From: Cytobacillus citreus
GTDB lineage: Bacteria > Bacillota > Bacilli > Bacillales > Cytobacillaceae
Reading direction: 5' to 3'
DNA length: 64,000 nucleotides
Assembly: GCF_018343665.1 (NCBI RefSeq)
Contig: NZ_JAGYPM010000001.1
Coordinates: 35,239 to 99,238, forward strand
Under the pieces are notes generated by a model. That model was not told the DNA's origin. It ran no database searches and saw nothing but the letters and a program-made list of their open reading frames with translations. Below are positions 34,771-44,046 of the stretch, in pieces. The position numbers and the translations under genes were made by a program. Positions within the stretch are counted from its first letter, which is position 1; each line of letters opens with the position of its first letter.

Positions 34771-35664
34771 TTAGGGCTGTTCTAAATTTAAGCTACTAAG
34801 TTTTTTTAAGATTTTCTCATAATTACTAATATCTCCGCTTTTTTCAAATACCCAAAGTGCTTGTTTGTAAAGATCTAGAATTTCAAATGAATATGTTTGT
34901 TCAATTGCATAAAGAATTTCTGCTTTTTGGTATAATAAATAGCCTAAAAGATAATAGGTTTCTACCTCCATACACATTTTTATACCTCTTTTACAAAGGC
35001 TAAGTGCATGACTATGATTTTTTAAAATAAAGGATGTTCTTGAGGAATTATAGAATAGTTTAATAAAAATGGTTTTATCCTTTATGTAAGGTATCTTATC
35101 CGCATAATTTAAAATTTTTGCATAAAGGATTTCTGCTAACTCCCATTTTTCAAGCTCACCAAAAATAATAGCTTTACTAATTAATATATCCAACTCTCGC
35201 AATGAATAATTTTTTTCACTCGTTTCTGAGAGCAGCAAGGCCTCGTTGATCAACTCTAATGCTCTTTCCTTGTTATTTTCGATGTAATTGATACAAATGG
35301 ATTCTCTCCATAAAAGGAATTGTTTTAGATGAAGACGTTTTTCGAAAATGGGATTATTCTTTTCCATTTTAACTAATTGATAGGCTTCTTCATATTGCTT
35401 CGAGCGGATTAATGCTGTTATTTGGCCACAAGCGTCATTAATATAGCTCATTCTTGGCAGCTCAGCATCAGAAAAGAAATATTCAATTGATACCCCGAGA
35501 CGTTGGCTTAATTGATAGAGTAATTGAGCAGAGAGATGAATCTCTTCATTTTTTTCTATTTTACTGATCAAGCCTTGAGTACAAATGCCATTTGCGAGTT
35601 CCTCCTGCGTCATATGCCAATACTTTCGCAATTCTCGTATTTTCTTACCGATCTCATAATCCAT
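34771..35664 (-). CDS. HTH-TPR regulator, PlcR/NprR-like (RRNPP type)
   Basis: A 297-residue protein: an XRE HTH (about residues 7-62, TQEELANGICTQGLISKIEKNEE) followed by helical pairs that resemble five TPR-like repeats to the C terminus. This is the architecture of peptide-sensing regulators such as PlcR and NprR. No signal-peptide-bearing pheromone gene is visible in the 130 bp downstream or the 350 bp upstream, so it may be an orphan receptor or respond to another cue. Confidence 0.82.
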   Translation of the reverse strand: MDYEIGKKIRELRKYWHMTQEELANGICTQGLISKIEKNEEIHLSAQLLYQLSQRLGVSIEYFFSDAELPRMSYINDACGQITALIRSKQYEEAYQLVKMEKNNPIFEKRLHLKQFLLWRESICINYIENNKERALELINEALLLSETSEKNYSLRELDILISKAIIFGELEKWELAEILYAKILNYADKIPYIKDKTIFIKLFYNSSRTSFILKNHSHALSLCKRGIKMCMEVETYYLLGYLLYQKAEILYAIEQTYSFEILDLYKQALWVFEKSGDISNYEKILKKLSSLNLEQP

Positions 35665-36024
35665 AATATTCCTCCATAAACGAAACTAATAATAATACTC
35701 TTTTCATTTCTGATATCATCTAAGGTAGGTATTAAGGGAAATAGAAACTCTATGTCGTTATATATTAGCTATTATTCTATCATTTGGGTTTGGTTTAATG
35801 GGATATTTATTTTAAGGAGATGTTAGGAACGCATGACTTAAGAACTGTTCTAGATTCAAAGAATATCCTGATTAAATTATCTCATGATAATTATTGTAAA
35901 GTAAATGGACTTTATTTTGAACTTTTCCAATTGACGATTCCCTTAGTCTATTAGGGGGCGGCTTTCTATTGTTTCTGCAATTGCTAAAGTATAATAAACA
36001 AAAAAATAACAGGATGTGTTGATA
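35665..36024. other. Intergenic region upstream of proC
   Basis: About 360 bp of AT-rich DNA. It must contain the promoter of the minus-strand HTH-TPR gene. A 24-codon frame at 35752-35826 has no good RBS and is not accepted as a gene. Nothing else could be assigned. Confidence 0.6.
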
Positions 36025-36828
36025 GTGAGTAAAAGTATTGGTTTTATTGGAGCAGGAAAGATGGCGCAGGCCATCATTGGCGGCGTTCTTAAATCAAATA
36101 ATGTTGCTCCTGAGCAGTTGATTGCAAGCGCTGTTTCAAAAGAAACTGTAGAACATGTGAAAAAGAGGTTTACCATTCAAGTAACAACAGAAAATAAACA
36201 AGTGGCAGAGCAAGCTGATTTACTATTTTTAGCTATTAAGCCAGATCTCCACTTTCAAATTATTGAAGAAATAAAGGATGTGGTTAAACCTAATGCGATC
36301 ATTATTACAATCGCTGCGGGAATTAGTTTGCAATTTCTTGAAGAGTCATTTGCTCGAAAAATAAAGGTCATACGCTCTATGCCTAATACTCCCTCGCTAA
36401 TTGGAGAGGGGATGAGTGCTATTAGTGCAAATGATGCTGTAACAGAGGATGAACTGGACGAAGTTGTGCAGATTTTCTCGTGCTTTGGGAAGGTGGAAGT
36501 ATTGAATGAAAAATTAATGGATGCAATTCCTGCCATTAGTGGCTCATCTCCTGCTTATGTTTATATGTTTATCGAGGCTTTAGCTGATGGGGGAGTTAAG
36601 AATGGACTATCAAGAGAACAGGCCTATACATTAGCTGCTCAAGCTGTTTTAGGAGCAGCGAAGATGATTCTTGAGACAGGAAAACATCCAGGAGAATTGA
36701 AGGACGAAGTATGTACACCAGGAGGGGCAACCATTGAAGCAGTAGCAGAGCTTGAGAAAAAAGGGTTTCGCGCAGCTGTGCTATCAGCAATGGAAAGCTG
36801 TTATCAGAAGACGAAATCACTTTCTTAA
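36025..36828 (+). CDS. proC: Pyrroline-5-carboxylate reductase
   Basis: The GTG at 36025 follows AGGA; 267 residues. IGFIGAGKMAQAIIGG is the NADPH-binding motif; AIKPD, IIITIAAGISL, VIRSMPNTPSLIGEG and the C-terminal PGGATIEAVAELEKKGFRAAV are all typical. It reduces pyrroline-5-carboxylate to proline, the last step of proline synthesis. It is monocistronic, with a strong terminator 20 bp after the stop. Confidence 0.95.
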   Translation: MSKSIGFIGAGKMAQAIIGGVLKSNNVAPEQLIASAVSKETVEHVKKRFTIQVTTENKQVAEQADLLFLAIKPDLHFQIIEEIKDVVKPNAIIITIAAGISLQFLEESFARKIKVIRSMPNTPSLIGEGMSAISANDAVTEDELDEVVQIFSCFGKVEVLNEKLMDAIPAISGSSPAYVYMFIEALADGGVKNGLSREQAYTLAAQAVLGAAKMILETGKHPGELKDEVCTPGGATIEAVAELEKKGFRAAVLSAMESCYQKTKSLS

Positions 36829-36849
36829 AGGACAAGAATTAGCTATAAA

Positions 36850-36886
36850 ATTAGAAAAAACTTGGCATTCGCCAAGTTTTTTCTAA
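36850..36886 (+). terminator. Terminator of proC
   Basis: A stem TTAGAAAAAACTTGG/CCAAGTTTTTTCTAA with a 6-base loop; the A- and T-rich sides make it work in both directions. Confidence 0.88.
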
Positions 36887-36954
36887 TTTTGGGGATTGGA
36901 TCTCCATCGATTGAAAGCTTTACGCTATCTGAAAATGAGACGGTGCAGCTCATT

Positions 36955-37143
36955 TTAGTTCTTAAGTAAAGTTTGATTAAGACCTGAGTATAGGTCTTTC
37001 GTTTGGACAGTAACAATTTTAGCGCCAATCTGGACATGTACCATATTGTCAAAAACAGCTGTTACAAGGCCATTTAAGGATACGTTTGAACCAATATTTA
37101 AATCACTTTTTTCATTTTTGTCCTTATTGCTATCTGCCATCAT
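36955..37143 (-). CDS. DUF2187 family small protein
   Basis: A 62-residue protein with a lysine- and aspartate-rich N terminus and a KOW/SH3-like beta domain (NIGSNVSLNGLVTAVFDNMVHVQI ... KDLYSG), as in DUF2187 proteins of Bacilli. Function unknown. A hairpin (AAAATGAG/CTCATTTT, 36940 region) overlaps its end on the minus strand and may terminate it. Confidence 0.72.
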   Translation of the reverse strand: MMADSNKDKNEKSDLNIGSNVSLNGLVTAVFDNMVHVQIGAKIVTVQTKDLYSGLNQTLLKN

Positions 37144-37146
37144 CAC

Positions 37147-37498
37147 ACCATCCCATTCATGTAAATTTTTTTATTATTATAAAAAGAATATACCTTTTAA
37201 TTGTAAAATAAACCCTCAAAATAAAAAAGTATTTTGCATGATAATAAATCGACAAAAATCTGCTTTTATCTGTCCGTGGGATTAGTTAAGAAAATGAAGG
37301 ATTATCGAAAGTAGAAGTACATTTTGAAGCATTAGGAACTAGTTTCTAGTCTAATTCTTATGATCGGTATTGCAGCAATTGTCGCATTTACAGGAATGGT
37401 AATAGGATTAGATGGAAAAGGGGTTATTTTTTTATTGAACAAATTTAAAAAATCAGCATAAAACATATAAACAGAATGAAAGGAGGAAATTCCTTATA
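37147..37498. other. Intergenic region before tcyP
   Basis: About 350 bp, AT-rich. A 33-codon frame (37360-37461) encodes a hydrophobic peptide (MIGIAAIVAFTGMVIGLDGKG) without a convincing RBS; it may be a gene remnant. No other feature is supported. Confidence 0.45.
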
Positions 37499-37535
37499 AT
37501 TCCTACTTGACTAATAGGAATACAAGATATATATT
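37499..37535 (+). promoter_or_regulatory. tcyP promoter with inverted repeat over the -35 region
   Basis: TTGACT (37507-37512), 17 bp, TATATT (37530-37535) form a good sigma-A promoter. The inverted repeat ATTCCTA/TAGGAAT (37499-37521) surrounds the -35 box. A GGAAT-containing operator there fits repression by CymR, the cysteine regulator that controls tcyP in B. subtilis; the assignment is inferred. Confidence 0.6.
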
Positions 37536-37575
37536 TTTAACAATGTTATATTTCCTGTATAGGAGGGACTTATTT

Positions 37576-38964
37576 ATGACAACGTGGCTGGTTATACTTA
37601 ATGTTGCTATTTTGTTAGTATTTATTATCGGTCTTATTTACATGCAAAAAAAACATATTTCATTTTCAAAGCGTGTATTTACCGCGTTAGGGCTTGGAAT
37701 TGTATTTGGCTTTGCTTTACAGTTTATTTATGGACCAACCGATGAAGTCGTTATAAAATCAACGGATTGGATTAATTTGGTTGGTGGAGGCTATGTTAAG
37801 TTCTTACAAATGATCGTCATGCCTCTAGTATTTATATCTATTTTATCTGCATTTACAAAATTAAAATTAAGCAATAATATTGGGAAAATTAGTACGCTTA
37901 TTCTTGGATTGCTTGTAGGTACAACTGCTATTGCAGCTGCTGTAGGTATAGCAACGACTGTTGGATTTAATTTAGAATCCATTCAAATTACACAAGGTGA
38001 TGCTGAACTTGCGCGAGGAGAAATGCTTGAGCAAAAAAATCTTGAGGTGGAGGGAAAAACCTTACCACAACAAATGCTTGAATTGCTGCCATCCAATCCA
38101 TTTCAAGATTTAACAGGTGCACGACCTACATCAACCATTTCAGTCGTCATCTTTTCTGCATTTTTAGGAATGGCTTTCCTTGGGGTTAGAAGGAAATCTC
38201 CAGAACAAGCTGATCTATTTGCAAAAATAGTAGATGCTTTCTACACCATCATCATGAGAGTTGTTACATTAATTCTACGTTTGACGCCATACGGTGTTCT
38301 GGCTATTATGACAAAGACAGTTGCTTTGAGTGATATCGACGCAATTTTGAAGCTCGGAAAATTTGTTCTAGCTTCGTATGTTGCATTAATCGTCATGTTC
38401 TTAATCCATTTACTATTATTAACCATAGCTGGTCTGAATCCGGTGACATATGTGAAAAAAGTATTTCCAGTATTGACATTTGCTTTTACATCCCGTACTA
38501 GTGCAGGTGCTCTGCCATTAAATATTAAGACACAGAAGTCACTTGGTGTACCAGAAGGGATTGCAAACTTTGCGGGTTCATTCGGCCTTTCTATCGGGCA
38601 AAATGGCTGTGCGGGTATTTATCCTGCGATGCTTGCGGTTATGATTGCACCGACCGTTGGAATTGACCCATTATCTCCGTCATTTATTGCAACTGTCATT
38701 GCCGTTGTAGCGATTAGTTCCTTCGGTGTTGCGGGTGTAGGCGGTGGTGCGACATTTGCTGCCCTATTAGTATTATCTGCTTTGAACTTGCCAGTCGCAT
38801 TAGCAGGCTTGCTAATCTCTATTGAGCCTTTAATTGATATGGGACGTACTGCACTTAACGTGAGTGGTTCCATGACTTCAGGAATATTAACAAGTAGAAT
38901 AACTGGTGAAATCGATTCAAATATCTATAACGATATGAAAGAAAAAATTGAAGCAGAAGCATAA
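37576..38964 (+). CDS. tcyP: L-cystine:cation symporter
   Basis: The ATG at 37576 follows AGGAGGG; 462 residues. The protein has the DAACS fold: N-terminal YMQKKHISFSKRVFTALGLGI, the tip TSRTSAGALPLNIK, and the C-terminal motif LISIEPLIDMGRTALNVSGSM. It is closely similar in pattern to TcyP of B. subtilis and imports L-cystine with sodium or protons. About eight membrane segments and two hairpins are expected. Confidence 0.93.
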   Translation: MTTWLVILNVAILLVFIIGLIYMQKKHISFSKRVFTALGLGIVFGFALQFIYGPTDEVVIKSTDWINLVGGGYVKFLQMIVMPLVFISILSAFTKLKLSNNIGKISTLILGLLVGTTAIAAAVGIATTVGFNLESIQITQGDAELARGEMLEQKNLEVEGKTLPQQMLELLPSNPFQDLTGARPTSTISVVIFSAFLGMAFLGVRRKSPEQADLFAKIVDAFYTIIMRVVTLILRLTPYGVLAIMTKTVALSDIDAILKLGKFVLASYVALIVMFLIHLLLLTIAGLNPVTYVKKVFPVLTFAFTSRTSAGALPLNIKTQKSLGVPEGIANFAGSFGLSIGQNGCAGIYPAMLAVMIAPTVGIDPLSPSFIATVIAVVAISSFGVAGVGGGATFAALLVLSALNLPVALAGLLISIEPLIDMGRTALNVSGSMTSGILTSRITGEIDSNIYNDMKEKIEAEA

Positions 38965-38966
38965 TA

Positions 38967-39017
38967 AAAAAGACAAAAACCGACGGGTGCCAGGCACCTG
39001 TCGGTTTTTGTCTTTTT
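38967..39017. terminator. Bidirectional terminator between tcyP and pbuO
   Basis: A long stem from AAAAAAGACAAAAACCGAC to GTCGGTTTTTGTCTTTTTT, with an inner GGTGCC/GGCACC stem. Serves both convergent genes. Confidence 0.9.
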
Positions 39018-39020
39018 TCA

Positions 39021-40322
39021 TTAATGAGGCAAAAAAGCTAATTGATAAAAGAATAGAACAGCAAATAAATAAACTAAAGGATGGACTTCCCGCCATTTTC
39101 CTTTTGCTACTTTCATAATTGGGTAAGTGATGAAACCAAGTGCAATTCCTGTTGCAATACTTGATGTTAACGGCATACTTAAAATAATTAAGAACGCTGG
39201 GAATGCTTCATCAATTTCTCCCCATTTAATATTTGAAATACTGCCCATCATTAAGCTTCCGACTATTATAAGTGCAGGTGCTGTAATAGCAGAAATTCCA
39301 GAAACCGCACTAACCAATGGTCCAAAGAATGCAGATACAATAAATAGTCCAGCAACAGTTAAGGATGTTAATCCTGTTCTGCCACCTGCTGCGACACCAG
39401 AAGATGATTCAATGAAAGCAGATGTAGGACTTGTTCCAAACATTGCACCAACAGTAGTAGCAATTGAATCAGAAAGCAATGCTTCTTTTGCTCTAGGCAT
39501 TGTATTGCCCTTCATTAAGCCAGCCTGCTGAGCTACCCCAATCATTGTTCCGGTAGTATCAAAAATCGTCACAAGCAAGAATGAAAAGACAACGGCATAC
39601 AAACTATGTTGAATGACATCTCCAATTGCATCTATTGGATTAAGGACGATTAATCCATCTGGAAGAGATGGTAAAGACATAAAGCCTTGTTCAAAAGAAA
39701 GCTGTCCGGTAAAAAACGCTATTAATCCTGTAATGATCATTCCAAAAAATAAGGCGCCATTAATATTTAATGTCATTAGTATTAACGTAACTGCAAGACC
39801 TACTAATGCGAGAATGGCTGAAGGTGAATGAAGATCACCTAATGCAACGAGGTTTGTAGGATGACTTGTAATAATGCCTGTAAGGCGAAGTCCGATAAAA
39901 GCTATAAACATGCCAATCCCTGCCGTAATCCCATGTTTTAAATTTTCGGGAATTGCTTCAATTAATTTTTTTCGAAAGGGAGTTAAGGATAAAATAATAA
40001 AAATTAATCCTGCTATAAAAACGGCGGCAAAAGCAGTTTGATAGCTAATATTGCCATTGCTTCCTACTACAGAGTAGGCGAAATATGCATTTAGGCCCAT
40101 ACCAGGCGCAATGGCAATCGGGTAGTTCGCGAAGAGTGCCATCCAGAGTGTTCCAATAACAGAAGCGATAATAGTCGCTGTAAAGACCTGCTCAAACGGT
40201 ACACCCGCATCAGATAAAATAACAGGGTTTACTACAACAATATAAACCATGGTTAAAAAGGTTGTAATCCCAGCAAGAACCTCAGTCTTTGCATTTGTAT
40301 TGTTTTCCTTCAATTTAAACAT
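39021..40322 (-). CDS. pbuO: Guanine/hypoxanthine permease (AzgA-like NCS2)
   Basis: A 433-residue protein with about 12-14 membrane segments. Motifs: TFLTMVYIVVVNPVIL, APGMGLNAYFAY, VTIFDTTGTMIGVAQQAG and FGTSPTSAFIESSSGVAAGGRTGL, as in PbuG/PbuO. The length and the PurR-type boxes upstream, with no riboswitch, favour PbuO over PbuG; a pbuG-type gene with riboswitch is at 63793. It takes up hypoxanthine and guanine by proton symport. Confidence 0.88.
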   Translation of the reverse strand: MFKLKENNTNAKTEVLAGITTFLTMVYIVVVNPVILSDAGVPFEQVFTATIIASVIGTLWMALFANYPIAIAPGMGLNAYFAYSVVGSNGNISYQTAFAAVFIAGLIFIILSLTPFRKKLIEAIPENLKHGITAGIGMFIAFIGLRLTGIITSHPTNLVALGDLHSPSAILALVGLAVTLILMTLNINGALFFGMIITGLIAFFTGQLSFEQGFMSLPSLPDGLIVLNPIDAIGDVIQHSLYAVVFSFLLVTIFDTTGTMIGVAQQAGLMKGNTMPRAKEALLSDSIATTVGAMFGTSPTSAFIESSSGVAAGGRTGLTSLTVAGLFIVSAFFGPLVSAVSGISAITAPALIIVGSLMMGSISNIKWGEIDEAFPAFLIILSMPLTSSIATGIALGFITYPIMKVAKGKWREVHPLVYLFAVLFFYQLAFLPH

Positions 40323-40335
40323 TAAAAAGTCCTCC

Positions 40336-40379
40336 GAATACGAACATTAAATTCCACATCCTTTATAATATTCGTTTAT
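40336..40379. promoter_or_regulatory. Two PurR-box-like sequences in inverted arrangement
   Basis: GAATACGAACATT (40336-40348, plus strand) and ATAAACGAATATT (complement of 40367-40379) both resemble the PurR box AWWWCCGAACWWT and face each other across 18 bp, near the 16-17 bp spacing of B. subtilis PurBoxes. Box 1 overlaps the region just upstream of the RBS of pbuO. PurR repression is inferred. Confidence 0.5.
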
Positions 40380-40504
40380 AGGGTAAAAAACAAGAGTTTA
40401 TTCCATATTATTTATTTTGCATTGGGAAATCATACTCTTAAGAAATAAAGAAAAAGCTAAGAGCGGTATAAATGCAGCACTTAGCCTATCAATTTATGTT
40501 ATAG

Positions 40505-40612
40505 CTTAATCCTTTGAATGACTGTACAGAAATGGTTTCGAAAAAGGTTGATATCGTTCTTCGCAAAACGGAAAAAGGGTGGAGAATTGATTCCATATCT
40601 GGAACCTTTTAA
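40505..40612 (+). pseudogene. 3' remnant of an unidentified gene
   Basis: Open frame after a TAG, ending naturally: the last part reads VDIVLRKTEKGWRIDSISGTF, which looks like the end of a beta-rich secreted or SnoaL-like domain. No start region remains. The rest of the 40380-40655 interval has no supported gene. Confidence 0.4.
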
Positions 40613-40655
40613 TTTAATAAAGGCATATGTATTGCCTGTCTTCAAATTAATTAAA

Positions 40656-40702
40656 AAAGGGCTTTAAGAAATTGGCAGCAGTCCAGCTTCTTAAAACCCT
40701 TT
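40656..40702 (-). terminator. Terminator of the phosphate transporter operon
   Basis: A stem AAAGGGCTTTAAGAA/TTCTTAAAACCCTTT with a loop of about 16 bases; on the minus strand it is followed by a T tract. Confidence 0.7.
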
Positions 40703-40711
40703 AAAATTTCA

Positions 40712-41710
40712 TTAAAAAATTGCATCTAACAGTAGGTAAATTAGTCCTGCAATTGTTGCAGATATTGGCAATGTAATGACCCATGTTATAAGCATTCTTT
40801 GAGCGGTACCCCATTTTACACCCTTCAGACGATGAGCTGAACCGACACCTAAAATAGAAGAAGAAATGACATGAGTCGTACTAACAGGTAAATGAATAAA
40901 TGTAGCACCGAAAATAATCAGCGCTCCACTTAAATCGGCAGCCACTCCATTTACAGGTCGAATTTTCATGATTTTTCCGCCAACAGTTTTAATAATTTTC
41001 CAGCCACCGACTGATGTACCAAGTCCCATTGCGAGTGCGCAGGAGAATTGTACCCAGAAAGGGATATCGTTACTTGTTGCATAACCGTTTGCTATTAAGG
41101 CCATTGTGATGATTCCCATTGCTTTTTGAGCATCGTTCGTTCCATGTGTAAAGGCTTGTAAAGCAGCAGTGAAAATTTGTAATATACGGAAATTTCGATT
41201 TGTTTTTGTTAAGTTATTATTTTTAAATACTACTTTAAAAATGCTATAAATAATATACCCAACAACAAAAGCAAGTATTGGGGATAAAATAAGTGCCTCA
41301 AGGATTTTAAGGAATCCCTTATAATGTAGGGCTGAAAAACCAGCAGCAGCAATAGCTGCACCGGCAATTGCACCGATTATCGCATGGGAGGAACTGCTCG
41401 GAATCCCATAATACCATGTGAGTAAATTCCAAAAGATAGCAGCGATAAGAGCAGACAGAATCACTAATGATCCGTTTTGTAATGTAAACGGATCGACAAT
41501 ATCCTTTGTAATGGTTTTAGCAACCCCTGTAAAAGTCATTGCTCCAGCAAAGTTCATGACTGCAGCCAAAATAATAGCATGTCTAGGCTTTAGTGCTTTC
41601 GTTGAAACAGCTGTAGCGATTGCATTAGCTGTATCATGAAAACCGTTTATAAAATCAAATGCTAAGGCTCCGATGACGATTAAGATTGTAATGATTAATA
41701 CTCCATCCAT
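40712..41710 (-). CDS. pit: Inorganic phosphate transporter, Pit family
   Basis: A 332-residue membrane protein with the duplicated PiT signatures: FDFINGFHDTANAIA near the N terminus and FTHGTNDAQKAMGIITMAL in the second half, and TGVAKTI. About ten membrane segments. It imports phosphate, probably as a metal-phosphate complex with protons. It is co-transcribed with the upstream DUF47 gene, 14 bp away. Confidence 0.93.
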   Translation of the reverse strand: MDGVLIITILIVIGALAFDFINGFHDTANAIATAVSTKALKPRHAIILAAVMNFAGAMTFTGVAKTITKDIVDPFTLQNGSLVILSALIAAIFWNLLTWYYGIPSSSSHAIIGAIAGAAIAAAGFSALHYKGFLKILEALILSPILAFVVGYIIYSIFKVVFKNNNLTKTNRNFRILQIFTAALQAFTHGTNDAQKAMGIITMALIANGYATSNDIPFWVQFSCALAMGLGTSVGGWKIIKTVGGKIMKIRPVNGVAADLSGALIIFGATFIHLPVSTTHVISSSILGVGSAHRLKGVKWGTAQRMLITWVITLPISATIAGLIYLLLDAIF

Positions 41711-41724
41711 TTGCTTTCGGCTCC

Positions 41725-42342
41725 TTATGCGTTTTTCATAATGATTGTTTCCAGTGTATTTGCGACACTTTGGCAGCTATCCGCTATATCCTCTAGATTT
41801 TCGTATATTTCCTTATACTGAATAATTCGAATTGGATCCTTCTCAATGGAGAATAGGTGTTTAATGGACTGGCGAAGGACATTATCACATTTTGATTCAT
41901 AATCCTTAATTTTTATGGCATGATTACGGATATCTAATAATTTTTTACTTGAAAGAAGCTCAATTGACTTAACAATTTCATCAGAGCAATTTTTAATGGC
42001 ATCTACAAATTTAAGCATAAAATCATCTGCTTGTGTAATCGAATACATTTCGAAAAGTGCTGCACAGTGCTCGATACCGTCTAAAACATCGTCTAAGCTC
42101 ATCGCTAGGTGCAGAATATCTTCACGCTCAATTGGAGTGATAAATGCGTTATTTAACTCTTTAATCACTTCGTGGACAAATGTGTCACCCTTCGTTTCAT
42201 AATTCTTCATTGTCTCAGCAAATACTTTTAAATCACTAACATTTTTTAGCTTATAATCTGCGAAATAGTGTGCTCCTTCTTTCATGTTTAGTGCAATATT
42301 GCTTAATAATGTATTAAACTTGTCTTTCTTTTTGAAAACCAT
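41725..42342 (-). CDS. DUF47 / PhoU-like Pit accessory protein
   Basis: A 205-residue all-helical cytoplasmic protein (YETKGDTFVHEVIKELNNAFITPIEREDILHL, DYESKCDNVLRQSIKHLF) of the DUF47 family, which resembles PhoU and is found next to Pit transporters (YkaA in B. subtilis). It is thought to modulate phosphate uptake. It is the first gene of the operon. Confidence 0.9.
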   Translation of the reverse strand: MVFKKKDKFNTLLSNIALNMKEGAHYFADYKLKNVSDLKVFAETMKNYETKGDTFVHEVIKELNNAFITPIEREDILHLAMSLDDVLDGIEHCAALFEMYSITQADDFMLKFVDAIKNCSDEIVKSIELLSSKKLLDIRNHAIKIKDYESKCDNVLRQSIKHLFSIEKDPIRIIQYKEIYENLEDIADSCQSVANTLETIIMKNA

Positions 42343-42627
42343 TGTATACCCTCCATCAAAAAAATATCATCCAAACGAAATAATTTTATACGAAAATCGT
42401 CGAATAAGATAGTTTTATCTATAAAAATGGAAAAAAAACTTTCAATTTAGTATGCGTAATTTTTAGAAGGATATGTTTTCAATATAGGGAATAGGAAAAT
42501 GTCATAAATTATTCGGAACTTCCTCTAATTTAATAATAACTTTAATAATATAATCATTGTTGATGGGAACATAGTAAAATTTCGCCATTAATTCCATTGA
42601 TTACAGTTAAGTTAGGGGGAAGTACGG

Positions 42628-43686
42628 ATGAAAAAAGCATTCGCAGTTTTATTAATTGTAGTACTTTCTATTCTAGGAGCTTGCAGCAATAATGAGGATA
42701 CAGCTGCACCAGAGGAAAAGAAAAATGGTAAAAAAGATGTTAAAGAAGAAGTGATTGATAAGGAGCTTGAGGAAGTAAAAGCAAAATTTGAAGTCCTTGG
42801 CGAAATTCCCGTTCCAGAAGATAATCCAATGACAGATGAAAAAATAGAATTAGGAAAGATGCTATACTTTGATCCACGTTTATCAGGAAATAATGTCCAA
42901 AGCTGTATGTCATGTCATGCTCCAGGAGCGGGTTATGGAGATGGGATGGCGAAGTTTATTGGCTTTGAAGGGTTCAATGGCCCTAGAAATAGCCCGACGA
43001 TTATCAATTCAGGTTATTATGATGAATATTTCTGGGATGGTAGGGCAGGAAGCCTAGAGGAGCAAGCTCTAGGACCGATTCAGTCTGAAGTTGAAATGAA
43101 TCAAAATCTAGATGAATTGGTGATCGAGCTAAATGGTGTTCCTACCTATGTTGAAGAATTTAACAAGGTTTTTAACGACAAAATATCGGCAGACAATATT
43201 GCCAAAGCAATAGCTGCATTTGAAAGGACAATTGTTATTGCTGATACAGCATTTGATCGTTATCTTCAAGGGAAAGAGGATGCCATTACTGCAGACGCTA
43301 AGGACGGAATGAAGCTTTTCGCTGGAGAGGCAGGCTGTATTTCCTGTCATGCAGGTCCACTTTTATCTGACCAAAATTATCATAACTTAGGCATGAGCGG
43401 TGATGAAGGACGCTTTGCAGTGACAGGCAATGAAGAGGATAAAGGAAAATTCAGAACATCTGCTTTAAGAGGTGTTGCTTATACTGCACCATATATGCAT
43501 GATGGCAGCCTTGAAACATTAAAGGATGTCGTTCAGTATTATAATGAAGGTGGAGGGGATCATCCAAATAAAAGTGAATTAATGAAACCACTTAACTTAA
43601 CGGATCACGAAGTTGATTCTCTTGTTGCCTTTTTAGAAAGCTTAAGTGGAGAACTGCCAGAGGTAGAAACCCCAAAGATACCATAA
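42628..43686 (+). CDS. Di-haem cytochrome c peroxidase (MauG/CcpA family) lipoprotein
   Basis: A 352-residue precursor, RBS AGGGGGAAG. It has a lipobox ILGAC (Cys19), a charged linker, and two haem c sites: CMSCH (93-97) and CISCH (about 237-241). LGKMLYFDPRLSG, the glycine-rich GPRNSPTIINSGYYDEYFWDGRAGSLEEQALGP segment and APYMHDGSLETL fit bacterial di-haem peroxidases. It would reduce hydrogen peroxide outside the membrane using respiratory electrons. A terminator follows. Confidence 0.92.
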   Translation: MKKAFAVLLIVVLSILGACSNNEDTAAPEEKKNGKKDVKEEVIDKELEEVKAKFEVLGEIPVPEDNPMTDEKIELGKMLYFDPRLSGNNVQSCMSCHAPGAGYGDGMAKFIGFEGFNGPRNSPTIINSGYYDEYFWDGRAGSLEEQALGPIQSEVEMNQNLDELVIELNGVPTYVEEFNKVFNDKISADNIAKAIAAFERTIVIADTAFDRYLQGKEDAITADAKDGMKLFAGEAGCISCHAGPLLSDQNYHNLGMSGDEGRFAVTGNEEDKGKFRTSALRGVAYTAPYMHDGSLETLKDVVQYYNEGGGDHPNKSELMKPLNLTDHEVDSLVAFLESLSGELPEVETPKIP

Positions 43687-43704
43687 AAAATCGAAATCGA
43701 AGTT

Positions 43705-43737
43705 AAACGGTTACCTTTAAGTGGTAGCCGTTTTTTT
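43705..43737 (+). terminator. Terminator of the peroxidase gene
   Basis: AACGGTTACC and GGTAGCCGTT form a stem with a 7-base loop, followed by TTTTTTT. Confidence 0.85.
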
Positions 43738-43747
43738 AATTCGATCT

Positions 43748-43773
43748 GTTTAGGACAATTGTTGAATGGGTAA
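43748..43773 (+). promoter_or_regulatory. Sigma-B-like promoter 1
   Basis: GTTTAG, 14 bp, GGGTAA: nearly exact match to the sigma-B consensus GTTTAA-N12..14-GGGWAW. It is 275 bp upstream of the GlsB-type gene. The 16-bp sequence AATGGGTAAATTATTT of its -10 region is repeated in promoter 2. Confidence 0.6.
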
Positions 43774-43908
43774 ATTATTTATTATTTTGGCATTTGCCGT
43801 TTATAAAATATGAAGCTGATTTCTTTAAAGGGCTTATTCCCCAGTCAGCCTATTCATTAGATAATCGAAAGAACATTAGCATGATATGTAATAAGCTCGA
43901 AGAATTGT

Positions 43909-43934
43909 GTTATTAATTTTCCTGTAATGGGTAA
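43909..43934 (+). promoter_or_regulatory. Sigma-B-like promoter 2
   Basis: GTTATT, 14 bp, GGGTAA; a second sigma-B-type site 161 bp downstream of the first and 113 bp upstream of the stress-protein gene. Confidence 0.55.
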
Positions 43935-44046
43935 ATTATTTTTAGGGTGAGTCTGAATCAGGAATTCCCAAAAATAGATAAAATATTTTTTGCATGAAAG
44001 GAAAAAAACGAGAAAAACTACTATTAAAACAGCAAGGAGTGATTCA

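Noticed and set aside
35752..35826. 24-codon hydrophobic frame upstream of proC
   Set aside because: No RBS at a proper distance and no support from context.
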